DNA from: Nitrospirota bacterium | Lineage (GTDB): Bacteria; Nitrospirota; 9FT-COMBO-42-15; HDB-SIOI813 | NCBI GenBank assembly: GCA_016234155.1 | Contig: JACRGZ010000048.1 | Coordinates: 1-11,784, forward strand | Direction: 5' to 3' | Length of the DNA: 11,784 bases | Part shown: one piece after another, positions 6,018 to 11,784 of the stretch | Layout of the letters: each line of letters begins with the position of its first letter | How positions within the stretch are numbered: position 1 is the first letter of the stretch | Made by a program: the position numbers and the translations under genes | The notes under the pieces: generated by a model | The model's database searches: none | What the model was told of the DNA's origin: nothing | Seen by the model: the letters and a program-made list of their open reading frames with translations, nothing else

Positions 6018-8857
6018 CGAACTCAGAACAACTAACCCCCCTGCTTAGACAATATCACGACATAAAAAGAGGACATAAGGATGCAATACTATTCTTCAGG
6101 ATGGGCGATTTCTATGAGATGTTTTATGAAGATGCAGTGACTGCGTCAAAGATACTTGAAATAGCCCTTACCACGCGGGACAAACGGAACAACGACCCTG
6201 TACCGATGTGCGGGATTCCATATCATGCAGCAGATTCATACCTCCCAAAACTGATCAAGGAAGGATATAAGGTCGCAATATGCGAGCAGGTGGAAGACCC
6301 GGCCGTGGCAAAGGGGTTAGTAAGGCGCGAGGTCATACGCATAATAACCCCAGGGACAGTCCTTGACGGAAACCTCCTTGAGTCAAAGGAAAACAATTTT
6401 ATCGCCTCTATATATCCTGCTGAGAAGGCTACAGGGCTCGCATTTGTGGACATATCTACAGGGGATTTCTACATAGCAGAGATTACGAGGAAGGGAGGGG
6501 GCACAAAGGAGGATGAAAATAATCCCCCTAAATCCCCCTTTAGAAAAGGGGGACTTTTATCCCCCCCTTTAGAAAAGGGGGACTTACCCCCCTTTTCTAA
6601 AGGGGCTGGGTTCCCGTTGCTGCGAAGCATTGCAACGGGAAGGGGGGGATTTGAAAAAGGATTTTCTAATGAAATTGCAGATGTCATTGCACGCATAGAG
6701 CCAAAAGAAATCATAGTACCACAGGGTATTGCCAGCAAAGGATTTACCAGGAATACTCAGTACCAACCGTATATTAACCCCTACCCTGCAGAGATGTTTG
6801 AATATAACAGGGCCTCATCAATATTTCATGAGCACATTAAGGGAGATTCTTCAGAATTATCAGGGGCCTGCCCTGACCCTGAATCAAGTTCAGGGGTTTC
6901 AGGGATGGACTCAAAAGGCCCCTCTATCAATGCGGCAGGCGCACTCTTAAGCTATCTCTCTGAGACCCAAAAGACTTCGCTCAGAAACATAAACAGCGTA
7001 AAGGTCTACAGGGGCGAGCAGTATATGACGCTGGATGAGTCCGCACAGCGGACACTTGAACTCGTAAGGTCATCGCAGACAGGTCAGAAGAAGGGGACGC
7101 TGTTCCATTTATTGGACAAGAGTGTAACGCCGATGGGCGGAAGGCTGTTAAGACATTGGATACTCCACCCCCTCATGGACGCAAACGTAATCATAAAAAG
7201 GCAGGACGCAGTTGAAGAATTAAAAACCAACTACACGCTCAGGTGCAGATTAAGAGATTCCCTGCGCAATGTCCATGACATGGAGCGTATAATCAGCAGG
7301 GTCACCCTCATGGCGGCAAATGCCCGCGACCTTGTATCATTAAACCAGTGCCTCAACGCTATACCGGAAATAAAAGGGCTACTCACCGGATGTTCAGACC
7401 CCTTGATTAAAGGCGCCAATAATATGATGGACAGCGTTGATAACCTCAGGGGGCTGATAGACAGGGCTATAGCGGACTCCCCTCCCTTATCCGTAACAGA
7501 TGGCGGTATCATTAAAGACGGCTTTAACCGTGAGCTCGACGAGCTGCGCCAGATAAGCCGTGAAGGGAAGGGGTGGATAGCAAGGCTTGAGACAAAGGAG
7601 CGCCAGAGGTCGGGGATAGATTCTTTGAAGGTCCGCTACAACAGGGTATTCGGATACTACATAGAGGTGACAAAGGCGAATCTACGGAACGTCCCGCAGG
7701 ACTATATCAGGAAGCAGACATTAGTAGGCGCTGAGAGATTCATCACACCTGAGCTGAAGGAGTATGAGGACAAGGTCCTTGGTGCGGATGAAAAGATAAA
7801 ACGGCTTGAGCATCAACTATTCGAAGAGATAAGGGAGGCAGCGGCTGCGGAGGTTGAAACTATCCAGAGGAGCGCTAAGGGTATCGCACTTATAGATGTA
7901 ATAGCCGCACTGTCAGAGACAGCCCATATATACCACTATGTCAGACCGGTAGTGGATAACACTCTTGCCATCAGGATAAAGGATGGACGTCATCCTGTAA
8001 TCGAGCGGATGGATTTAGGAGAGCGTTTTGTCCCCAATGACACAGAAATGGATTGTGATAATAACAGGCTCATGATTCTGACAGGGCCTAATATGGCGGG
8101 TAAATCCACGTATATGCGCCAGGTTGCCCTCATCGTGTTAATGGCCCAGACGGGGAGCTTTGTCCCTGCCGGTGAGGTCTATATAGGTATGGTAGACCGG
8201 ATATTCACGCGTATAGGGGCGTCAGATAATATTGCAGAGGGGCGCAGCACATTTATGGTAGAGATGGAGGAGAGTGCAAATATATTACGTAACGCCACAC
8301 ACCGCAGCCTCATATTACTTGATGAGATAGGCCGCGGGACGAGCACATTCGACGGCATAAGCATAGCATGGGCCTCTGCTGAATATATAAACAGGCGCCT
8401 TAAGGCAAAGACACTCTTTGCCACCCACTATCATGAACTGACAGAGCTTGCGCTGACCACTGAGGGGATATTCAATACCCATATGGCAGTGCGGGAGTGG
8501 AACGATGAGGTGATTTTCTTGCGGAAGGTGATGCCGGGAATGGCAGACAAAAGCTATGGCATCCAAGTCGCAAGGCTTGCAGGCATACCGTCAGAAGTAA
8601 TAGGGAGGGCAAAGGAGGTGCTTGCCAACTTGGAGAAAGAGGAGCTGGACGATATTGGCATGCCAAAGCTGGCACACACTGATAAAGAAGAACATCAAGG
8701 GGCTCAGATAGACATATTCAGCCATGGGCATGAAATACATCCTGTGCTGGCAGAGCTGCGGGAGCTGGACATAATGAGCATGACCCCCCTTCAGGCCATT
8801 GCAAAGCTTGATGAATTGAAGAAGAAAACCCATGAGCCTCCGTCTCACAAAGGATGA
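6014..8857 (+). CDS. mutS: DNA mismatch repair protein MutS
   Basis: Recognises mismatches and small loops and, with MutL, starts strand-directed repair. 947 aa, roughly 90 longer than E. coli MutS (853). The mismatch-reading motif GDFYEMF (31-37; F33 and E35) lies in domain I, the connector domain spans about 115-260, and the core/clamp follows. The ATPase has Walker A TGPNMAGKST (690-699), SDNIAEGRSTFMVEM (737-751), Walker B LILLDEIGRGTS (766-777) and ATHYHELTEL (803-812). The extra length is mainly two repeat-derived inserts. Residues about 161-219 (TKEDENNPPKSPFRKGG... to GGFEKGFSNE) come from element E7 in the connector. Residues about 283-304 (SGACPDPESSSGVSGMDSKG) come from a palindrome. 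Both are proline/glycine-rich and in frame. The C-terminal HEPPSHKG and TGA stop are encoded by E8. The start overlaps the lapA-like stop (ATGA). Catalytic motifs look intact, so activity is plausible. Confidence 0.96.
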   Translation: MTNSEQLTPLLRQYHDIKRGHKDAILFFRMGDFYEMFYEDAVTASKILEIALTTRDKRNNDPVPMCGIPYHAADSYLPKLIKEGYKVAICEQVEDPAVAKGLVRREVIRIITPGTVLDGNLLESKENNFIASIYPAEKATGLAFVDISTGDFYIAEITRKGGGTKEDENNPPKSPFRKGGLLSPPLEKGDLPPFSKGAGFPLLRSIATGRGGFEKGFSNEIADVIARIEPKEIIVPQGIASKGFTRNTQYQPYINPYPAEMFEYNRASSIFHEHIKGDSSELSGACPDPESSSGVSGMDSKGPSINAAGALLSYLSETQKTSLRNINSVKVYRGEQYMTLDESAQRTLELVRSSQTGQKKGTLFHLLDKSVTPMGGRLLRHWILHPLMDANVIIKRQDAVEELKTNYTLRCRLRDSLRNVHDMERIISRVTLMAANARDLVSLNQCLNAIPEIKGLLTGCSDPLIKGANNMMDSVDNLRGLIDRAIADSPPLSVTDGGIIKDGFNRELDELRQISREGKGWIARLETKERQRSGIDSLKVRYNRVFGYYIEVTKANLRNVPQDYIRKQTLVGAERFITPELKEYEDKVLGADEKIKRLEHQLFEEIREAAAAEVETIQRSAKGIALIDVIAALSETAHIYHYVRPVVDNTLAIRIKDGRHPVIERMDLGERFVPNDTEMDCDNNRLMILTGPNMAGKSTYMRQVALIVLMAQTGSFVPAGEVYIGMVDRIFTRIGASDNIAEGRSTFMVEMEESANILRNATHRSLILLDEIGRGTSTFDGISIAWASAEYINRRLKAKTLFATHYHELTELALTTEGIFNTHMAVREWNDEVIFLRKVMPGMADKSYGIQVARLAGIPSEVIGRAKEVLANLEKEELDDIGMPKLAHTDKEEHQGAQIDIFSHGHEIHPVLAELRELDIMSMTPLQAIAKLDELKKKTHEPPSHKG
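6500..6674 (+). repeat. Modular repeat element E7 inserted in frame in mutS
   Basis: The left end is present without its stem-loop (CACAAAGGAGGATGAAAAT, 6502-6520). The cargo is three C-run/G-run hairpins (AATCCCCC, CCCCTTTAGAAAAGGGG) with a further hairpin TTCCCGTTGC...GCAACGGGAA (6611-6620/6632-6641). The right part, GGGGGATTTGAAA followed by ATTTTCTAATGAA, aligns to the end of E4 at 23 of 30 bases without gaps. The frame is the same as the open frame of E4: TKEDENNPP...KGGFEKGFSNE in MutS against TKDDENNPP...KGGFERLFSGE in E4. Confidence 0.88.
6862..6923 (+). repeat. Second palindromic repeat inside mutS
   Basis: AGGGGCCT (6862-6869) is inverted as AGGCCCCT (6916-6923). Within it, CCCTGACCCTGAA opposes TTCAGGGGTTTCAGGG around the loop TCAAG. 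It encodes about residues 283-304 of MutS, between a conserved segment ending HEHIKGD and the conserved SINAAGALLSYL. It has no E-type ends and is a different repeat family from E7. Confidence 0.75.
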
Positions 8858-8987
8858 TGAAAATCCCCCCTCCCCTTAATCCCCTCCCGCAAGGGGAGGG
8901 GAGATATGAAGGATTGCCAAGAATCCCCCCCTCCCTTGACGGGAGGGGGTGAGGGGGAGGGTGAACGATGGTTATTTTCAGGTGAAC
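8830..8987 (+). repeat. Modular repeat element E8
   Basis: The left end is at 8830-8864 (stem GAGCC-TCC-GTCTC with one mismatch, then ACAAAGGATGATGAAAAT). It supplies the last codons and the stop (TGA 8855-8857) of mutS. The cargo holds CCCCTCCC-GCAA-GGGGAGGGG and CCCTCCC-TTGAC-GGGAGGG hairpins, resembling E3 and the repeat at 2749-2838. The right end ATTTTCAGGTGAAC is at 8974-8987. With E9 it fills the mutS-mnhE gap, where I see no gene. Confidence 0.85.
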
Positions 8988-8989
8988 CA

Positions 8990-9126
8990 TCATGAACTTC
9001 CAGTTCACAAAGGATGATGAAAATCCCCCTTAATCCCCCTTTTTCAAAGGGGGAAATTAGTTACCCCCCTTTTTTAAAGGGGGATTTAGGGGGATTATGG
9101 GGTGAGGGGGGAATTTTCAGGTGAAC
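8990..9126 (+). repeat. Modular repeat element E9
   Basis: The left end is at 8990-9024, identical over its 35 nt to the E4 left end (1048-1082). The right end ATTTTCAGGTGAAC is at 9113-9126. The cargo is the C-run/G-run module (CCCCCTTT-TTC-AAAGGGGG and CCCCCTT-TTTTA-AAGGGGG hairpins, then GGATTTAGGGGGATTATGGGGT as in E4, allowing for small changes). It abuts E8 with 2 nt between. This is the last copy in the window. Confidence 0.87.
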
Positions 9127-9133
9127 TAACCAG

Positions 9134-9162
9134 TTGACACGATAAAAGAGTTTCTATATATT
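9134..9162 (+). promoter_or_regulatory. Sigma70-type promoter of the Mrp operon
   Basis: A perfect TTGACA (9134-9139), a 17-nt spacer and TATATT (9157-9162) form a strong promoter. The expected transcription start is near 9169, about 40 nt before the mnhE start. It begins 7 nt after the end of repeat E9. The region 9163-9209 is AT-rich leader, with GAGG at 9201-9204 as the mnhE ribosome binding site. Confidence 0.75.
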
Positions 9163-9209
9163 AAAAATCCCTGAATTAGTTTAATGAAAGTTTAATACAC
9201 GAGGCTTAC

Positions 9210-9692
9210 TTGAGCTTTATCCTGACCGCAGTAATAATGTTTCTCTTCTGGATACTCCTTTCAGGGGAATTTGGTTTCATCCTTATTGCCTCAGCAATTA
9301 TATCGTGCCTCTTTGTATCATACCTGTCTCATGATCTCTTAATCGGAAAGGCCAATGTAAGGCTGGGTTTAATAAGGATATTCAGGTTTATCAAATACCT
9401 GCCGTGGCTTATGTGGCAGATAGTCCTATCAAACATTGATCTCGTCAAACGAACCCTGCATCCCAAGATGCCAATTAGCCCTACTATATTCAGTTTTAAA
9501 AATGAGCTTCGAACAGAAATGGGTATGGTCGCCCTTGCCAATTCCATAACTTTAACACCTGGTACTATAACTGTAGATGTAAATGAAGATGAGTTCATTA
9601 TCCATGCTGTAGCATTAGAACTTGCAGAAGGTCTTATGGAAGGAGAGATGCAAAGGAGGATAAAGGCGATAGAAGGGGAAGAGGATGTTTAA
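9210..9692 (+). CDS. mnhE: Mrp-type cation/proton antiporter subunit E
   Basis: Small membrane subunit of the multisubunit Na+(K+)/H+ antiporter (MnhE/MrpE, equivalent to MbhA). 160 aa. Hydrophobic segments lie at about residues 3-18, 21-40 and 60-73. The conserved stretch WLMWQIVLSNIDLVKRTLHP (66-85) and the soluble C-terminal domain NSITLTPGTITVDV (111-124) identify the family. The start is TTG 9210, chosen because GAGG lies 5 nt upstream, the strong promoter at 9134-9162 fits, and the family N-terminus begins here. The last codons overlap mnhF by 8 nt, showing a tightly coupled operon. The function of E is not fully known; in Mrp systems it contributes to complex assembly and activity. Confidence 0.92.
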   Translation: MSFILTAVIMFLFWILLSGEFGFILIASAIISCLFVSYLSHDLLIGKANVRLGLIRIFRFIKYLPWLMWQIVLSNIDLVKRTLHPKMPISPTIFSFKNELRTEMGMVALANSITLTPGTITVDVNEDEFIIHAVALELAEGLMEGEMQRRIKAIEGEEDV

Positions 9693-9939
9693 TATAGCAG
9701 CAACTGTGATAGTCCTGGCGGCTGCCCTTGTCATTTACAGGGCGATTAAAGGGCCGAGGATATACGACAGGGTACTCGCGGTAAATGTCATAGGGACAAA
9801 GACCGTGGTCTTGCTTGCCCTGATAGGGTACATATATGAGCGCCCCCATTTCCTTGATATTGCACTTGTATATGCAATTATAAACTTCATCGCTACTATA
9901 GCGTTCCTGAAGTATAGACAGACCGGAGGACTGGATTAA
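9685..9939 (+). CDS. mnhF: Mrp-type cation/proton antiporter subunit F
   Basis: 84-aa inner-membrane subunit with three predicted helices (about residues 3-20, 33-51 and 57-76). The family motif GPRIYDRVLAVN (23-34) follows the first helix, and the third helix carries LDIALVYAIINFIA (57-70). It equals MbhB in membrane-bound hydrogenases. It starts inside the mnhE 3' end, at an ATG preceded by GAAGAGG. The mnhG ATG follows its stop by 2 nt. MrpF lies in the ion-translocating part of the complex in known structures. Confidence 0.92.
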   Translation: MFNIAATVIVLAAALVIYRAIKGPRIYDRVLAVNVIGTKTVVLLALIGYIYERPHFLDIALVYAIINFIATIAFLKYRQTGGLD

Positions 9940-9941
9940 AA

Positions 9942-10262
9942 ATGGATATTATTAGAACAATAATAAGTGGTATCCTCATAGCTACCGGCTGTTTTCTTAT
10001 CGTCGTTGCAGCTATAGGAGTTGTCAGGTTTCCTGACTTTTATACGAGGATGCACCCGGCAGGCAAAGGCGATACACTGGGACAAGGGCTTGTACTTACA
10101 GGGCTTATGGTATATGAAGGATTTGATCTGATCAGCGTAAAGTTACTAATTATTATTATCTTCATCTTTATTGCAAACCCGACAGCAACACATGCCCTGG
10201 CAAAAGCCGCTTATGTTGCAGGTGTAAAACCCTGGGTAAAAGATAAAGGAGAGGGTAAATGA
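9942..10262 (+). CDS. mnhG: Mrp-type cation/proton antiporter subunit G
   Basis: 106-aa membrane subunit (MnhG/MrpG, equivalent to MbhC) with three helices (about 6-28, 46-60 and 64-80). It has the signature VVRFPDFYTRMHPAGKGDTL (27-46) and the C-terminal NPTATHALAKAA (79-90), both characteristic of the family. It sits 2 nt after mnhF and overlaps the next gene by 4 nt (ATGA at 10259-10262). Its exact role in ion transfer is not established. Confidence 0.93.
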   Translation: MDIIRTIISGILIATGCFLIVVAAIGVVRFPDFYTRMHPAGKGDTLGQGLVLTGLMVYEGFDLISVKLLIIIIFIFIANPTATHALAKAAYVAGVKPWVKDKGEGK

Positions 10263-10813
10263 TTATTGACTTTATACTCCTGTTTTTCCTCGTAGTCAGT
10301 GCCATAGCAGCCATCCGGATGAAAGACCTGCTCAGTACAGTCATTCTACTCAGCGCATACAGCCTTATAATGGCAGTAGTCTGGACAAGACTGAATGCCG
10401 TGGACGTTGCCTTTACAGAGGCATCTGTCGGTGCAGGGATTACAACCGTGCTCCTGATTGCAGCTTTGAGCAGGACACGGAGGTGGGAGGGGAACGGTCA
10501 GAGGGAAGGATTTAAAAGCTCAAAACTTTTTGACTCTCACTCCCTACTATCTTTCATTGCAGTCCTTGTGACCGGCGCAGTCCTTGTGTATGGGACACTC
10601 GATATGCCCGATTATGGCGACCCTGACGCCCCTTCGCATCACCATGTTGCACCGAGGTATATAAAGGGATCACTCGAGGAGTCGGGTGTTATTAATATGG
10701 TTACCGCTTTACTGGCAAACTACAGGGGCTATGATACCCTCGGTGAGACGACGGTCATATTCACTGCAGGGACATCCGTAATCCTCCTCCTCAGGAAGAA
10801 AAGGGCACAATGA
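10259..10813 (+). CDS. DUF4040 / MrpA C-terminal-like antiporter subunit
   Basis: 184-aa membrane protein equal to the C-terminal region of MrpA, or to MbhD plus MbhE fused. The N-terminal DUF4040 part (about 1-72) has helices at 3-18, 25-42 and 56-70, with DVAFTEASVGAG (49-60), the conserved region carrying an acidic residue in the first (antiporter-like) channel. Residues about 94-112 form another helix. The second part has NMVTALLANYRGYDTLGE (146-163), the hallmark of the MrpA C-terminal/MbhE domain, and a last helix to 178. A His-rich loop (SHHHVAPRY, 126-134) lies between. The large NuoL-like antiporter part of MrpA is absent here. Overlaps of 4 nt with both mnhG and mnhB place it firmly in the operon. 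Confidence 0.85.
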   Translation: MIIDFILLFFLVVSAIAAIRMKDLLSTVILLSAYSLIMAVVWTRLNAVDVAFTEASVGAGITTVLLIAALSRTRRWEGNGQREGFKSSKLFDSHSLLSFIAVLVTGAVLVYGTLDMPDYGDPDAPSHHHVAPRYIKGSLEESGVINMVTALLANYRGYDTLGETTVIFTAGTSVILLLRKKRAQ

Positions 10814-11232
10814 AGGATGATATTATTATAAGGGTTATCTCGAATCTACTGATCCCCTTTATCCAGCTCTATGCCCTTTATGTCCTGGCCCATGGAGACC
10901 TCGGCCCTGGAGGTGGATTTCAGGGTGGTGTCATCTTCGCCTCAAGTATAGTCCTCTATGTGCTTGTCTACGGGATTGACGAGGGGAGAAAAAGGGTATC
11001 CCAGAAGATAACCGATGTCCTGAACTCCATCGGGGTCATGATATATGGAGGGATCGGGGTCGCCTGCCTGATGTTCGGCGGGTATTATCTCCAGTATGGA
11101 AAGCTGCCGCTCGGAGATTTAAAGGAGGCAAGCCATCTGGGTATCTACGGGATAGAGATCGGCGTGGAGGTCACTGTTGCGGCCGTCATGATCACCATAT
11201 TCTTTGAGATGGCGAGGAGGGGAAATGATTGA
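10810..11232 (+). CDS. mnhB: Mrp-type cation/proton antiporter subunit B
   Basis: 140-aa membrane subunit (MnhB/MrpB, equivalent to MbhF). The motif HGDLGPGGGFQGGVI (28-42) between the first two helices is diagnostic. Further helices lie at about 73-93 and 111-134. The start overlaps the preceding stop by 4 nt (ATGA). The 3' end overlaps mnhC by 8 nt, and its last codons GCGAGGAGGGGA also provide a strong ribosome binding site for mnhC. Confidence 0.93.
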   Translation: MKDDIIIRVISNLLIPFIQLYALYVLAHGDLGPGGGFQGGVIFASSIVLYVLVYGIDEGRKRVSQKITDVLNSIGVMIYGGIGVACLMFGGYYLQYGKLPLGDLKEASHLGIYGIEIGVEVTVAAVMITIFFEMARRGND

Positions 11233-11623
11233 GCTCATAATAGGGAAATACAACTACTGGATCTATATAACCCTCATGATGATAGGTTTTTATGCCATGA
11301 TAGCCAAGGGAAACCTGGTAAAAAAGATCGTAGGGATGAACATATTCCAGACAGCGGTTATCCTGTTCTACATATCCACCGGAAAGGTGTGGGGTGGGAC
11401 AGCCCCCATAATATGGGAAAAGGCTGTCATCTATGATAATCCCATACCGCATGTCCTCATGCTGACTGCCATTGTTGTGTCAGTCGGCACAACCGCAGTC
11501 GCCATAGCCATAGTCATCAGGATATACAAGGAATACGGGACCATAGAAGATGAGACAATACTGGAGATCGAGAGAGAACAGGCTGAAGAATCCAGAGGGA
11601 AAAGACAGGATATAGAGGCATAA
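11225..11623 (+). CDS. mnhC: Mrp-type cation/proton antiporter subunit C (NuoK-like)
   Basis: 132-aa membrane subunit (MnhC/MrpC, equivalent to MbhG), homologous to NuoK of respiratory complex I. Three helices: about 10-28, 33-51 and 76-101. The conserved LVKKIVGMNIFQTAVILFYI (31-50) and NPIPHVLMLTAIVVSVGTTA (72-91) match NuoK/MrpC. ATG 11225 is chosen because GAGGAGGGG lies just upstream and the family start fits; the frame is open to an ATG at 11204, still within mnhB. The tail after 102 is charged and acidic (EDETILEIEREQAEE), probably cytoplasmic. mnhD begins immediately after the stop. Confidence 0.93.
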   Translation: MIELIIGKYNYWIYITLMMIGFYAMIAKGNLVKKIVGMNIFQTAVILFYISTGKVWGGTAPIIWEKAVIYDNPIPHVLMLTAIVVSVGTTAVAIAIVIRIYKEYGTIEDETILEIEREQAEESRGKRQDIEA

Positions 11624-11784
11624 ATGGGTATAGCAGAACACTTTCCGCCGCTGATTATTGTAACACCACTTCTGTTATCGCTGATAATACCGATTGCAGG
11701 CATGATAAACAGGGCCTTATGCTGGGTTATTGCAATTGCGATAAACCTTGCATGCCTTCTCATGTCCATCTCCCTCCTGAATAC
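11624..11784 (+). CDS. mnhD: Mrp-type antiporter subunit D, N-terminal fragment (cut by window end)
   Basis: Only the first 53 codons are present. ATG 11624 directly follows the mnhC TAA. The protein starts GIAEHFPPLIIVTPLLLSLI, then PIAGMINR and a second hydrophobic segment (WVIAIAINLACLLMSISLL), the two-helix opening typical of the NuoM/NuoN/MrpD antiporter family. The position after mnhC matches Mrp and Mbh operons. The lysine and glutamate residues needed for proton pumping lie beyond the window, so the assignment rests on context and the short N-terminus. Confidence 0.8.
   Translation, partial: MGIAEHFPPLIIVTPLLLSLIIPIAGMINRALCWVIAIAINLACLLMSISLLN

Noticed and set aside
8718..9008. Minus-strand open frame across the mutS end and E8
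   Set aside because: Antisense of mutS plus repeat sequence; no ribosome binding site or recognisable domain.
8858..9126. Rho-independent terminator after mutS
   Set aside because: Strong GC hairpins are present in E8 and E9, but none is followed by a T-run, so a classical terminator is not supported, although the hairpins may still slow polymerase.

Overview
The window comes from a free-living bacterium of medium GC content. It looks like a Nitrospirota- or Desulfobacterota-type environmental genome. That guess rests on the gene order acpS - nnr - CBS protein - tsaE, on the type-4 (iron-sulphur) uracil-DNA glycosylase, on the Mrp/Mbh-like ion-antiporter operon, and on abundant C-run/G-run and 'CCCGAA...CGGGAATGAC' intergenic repeats. 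No marker gene fixes the taxon, so this is inference. All genes lie on the + strand. There are no tRNA or rRNA genes, no CRISPR array and no transposase gene.

Layout. 1-523: two repeat elements in minus orientation, a probable promoter (403-431) and a palindrome ahead of acpS. 524-5567: a housekeeping run of acpS (holo-ACP synthase), nnr (NAD(P)HX epimerase/dehydratase), a two-CBS-domain protein, tsaE (tRNA t6A ATPase), udg and a HIT-family nucleotide hydrolase/transferase. 5724-8857: a small LapA-type membrane protein overlapping mutS. 9134-11784: a clear sigma70-type promoter followed by a tightly overlapping Mrp-type cation/proton antiporter operon (mnhE, F, G, a DUF4040/MrpA-C-terminal protein, B, C, and the start of mnhD, cut by the window end).

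The unusual content is a family of short modular repeat elements, called E1-E9 here. Each has a conserved 35-nt left end, consisting of a stem-loop and then ACAAAGGAGGATGAAAAT, and a conserved right end, ATTTTCAGGTGAAC. The cargo between them varies: C/G-run hairpins, AT-rich inverted repeats, the CCCGAA...CGGGAATGAC hairpin, or combinations. Most gene junctions from 1 to 9126 carry one. They supply start codons, ribosome binding sites or stop codons to neighbours. One complete copy (E7) lies in frame inside mutS, and a left-end fragment lies in frame inside udg. This resembles, in behaviour only, the Rickettsia palindromic elements that insert in frame into genes. The family stops abruptly at the Mrp operon.

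The genes do not form one pathway. The first part is cofactor activation and repair, tRNA modification and DNA repair. The second is a membrane ion-translocating complex that exchanges Na+ or K+ for protons, or supplies the antiporter module of a larger Mbh-like complex whose remaining genes would lie downstream.
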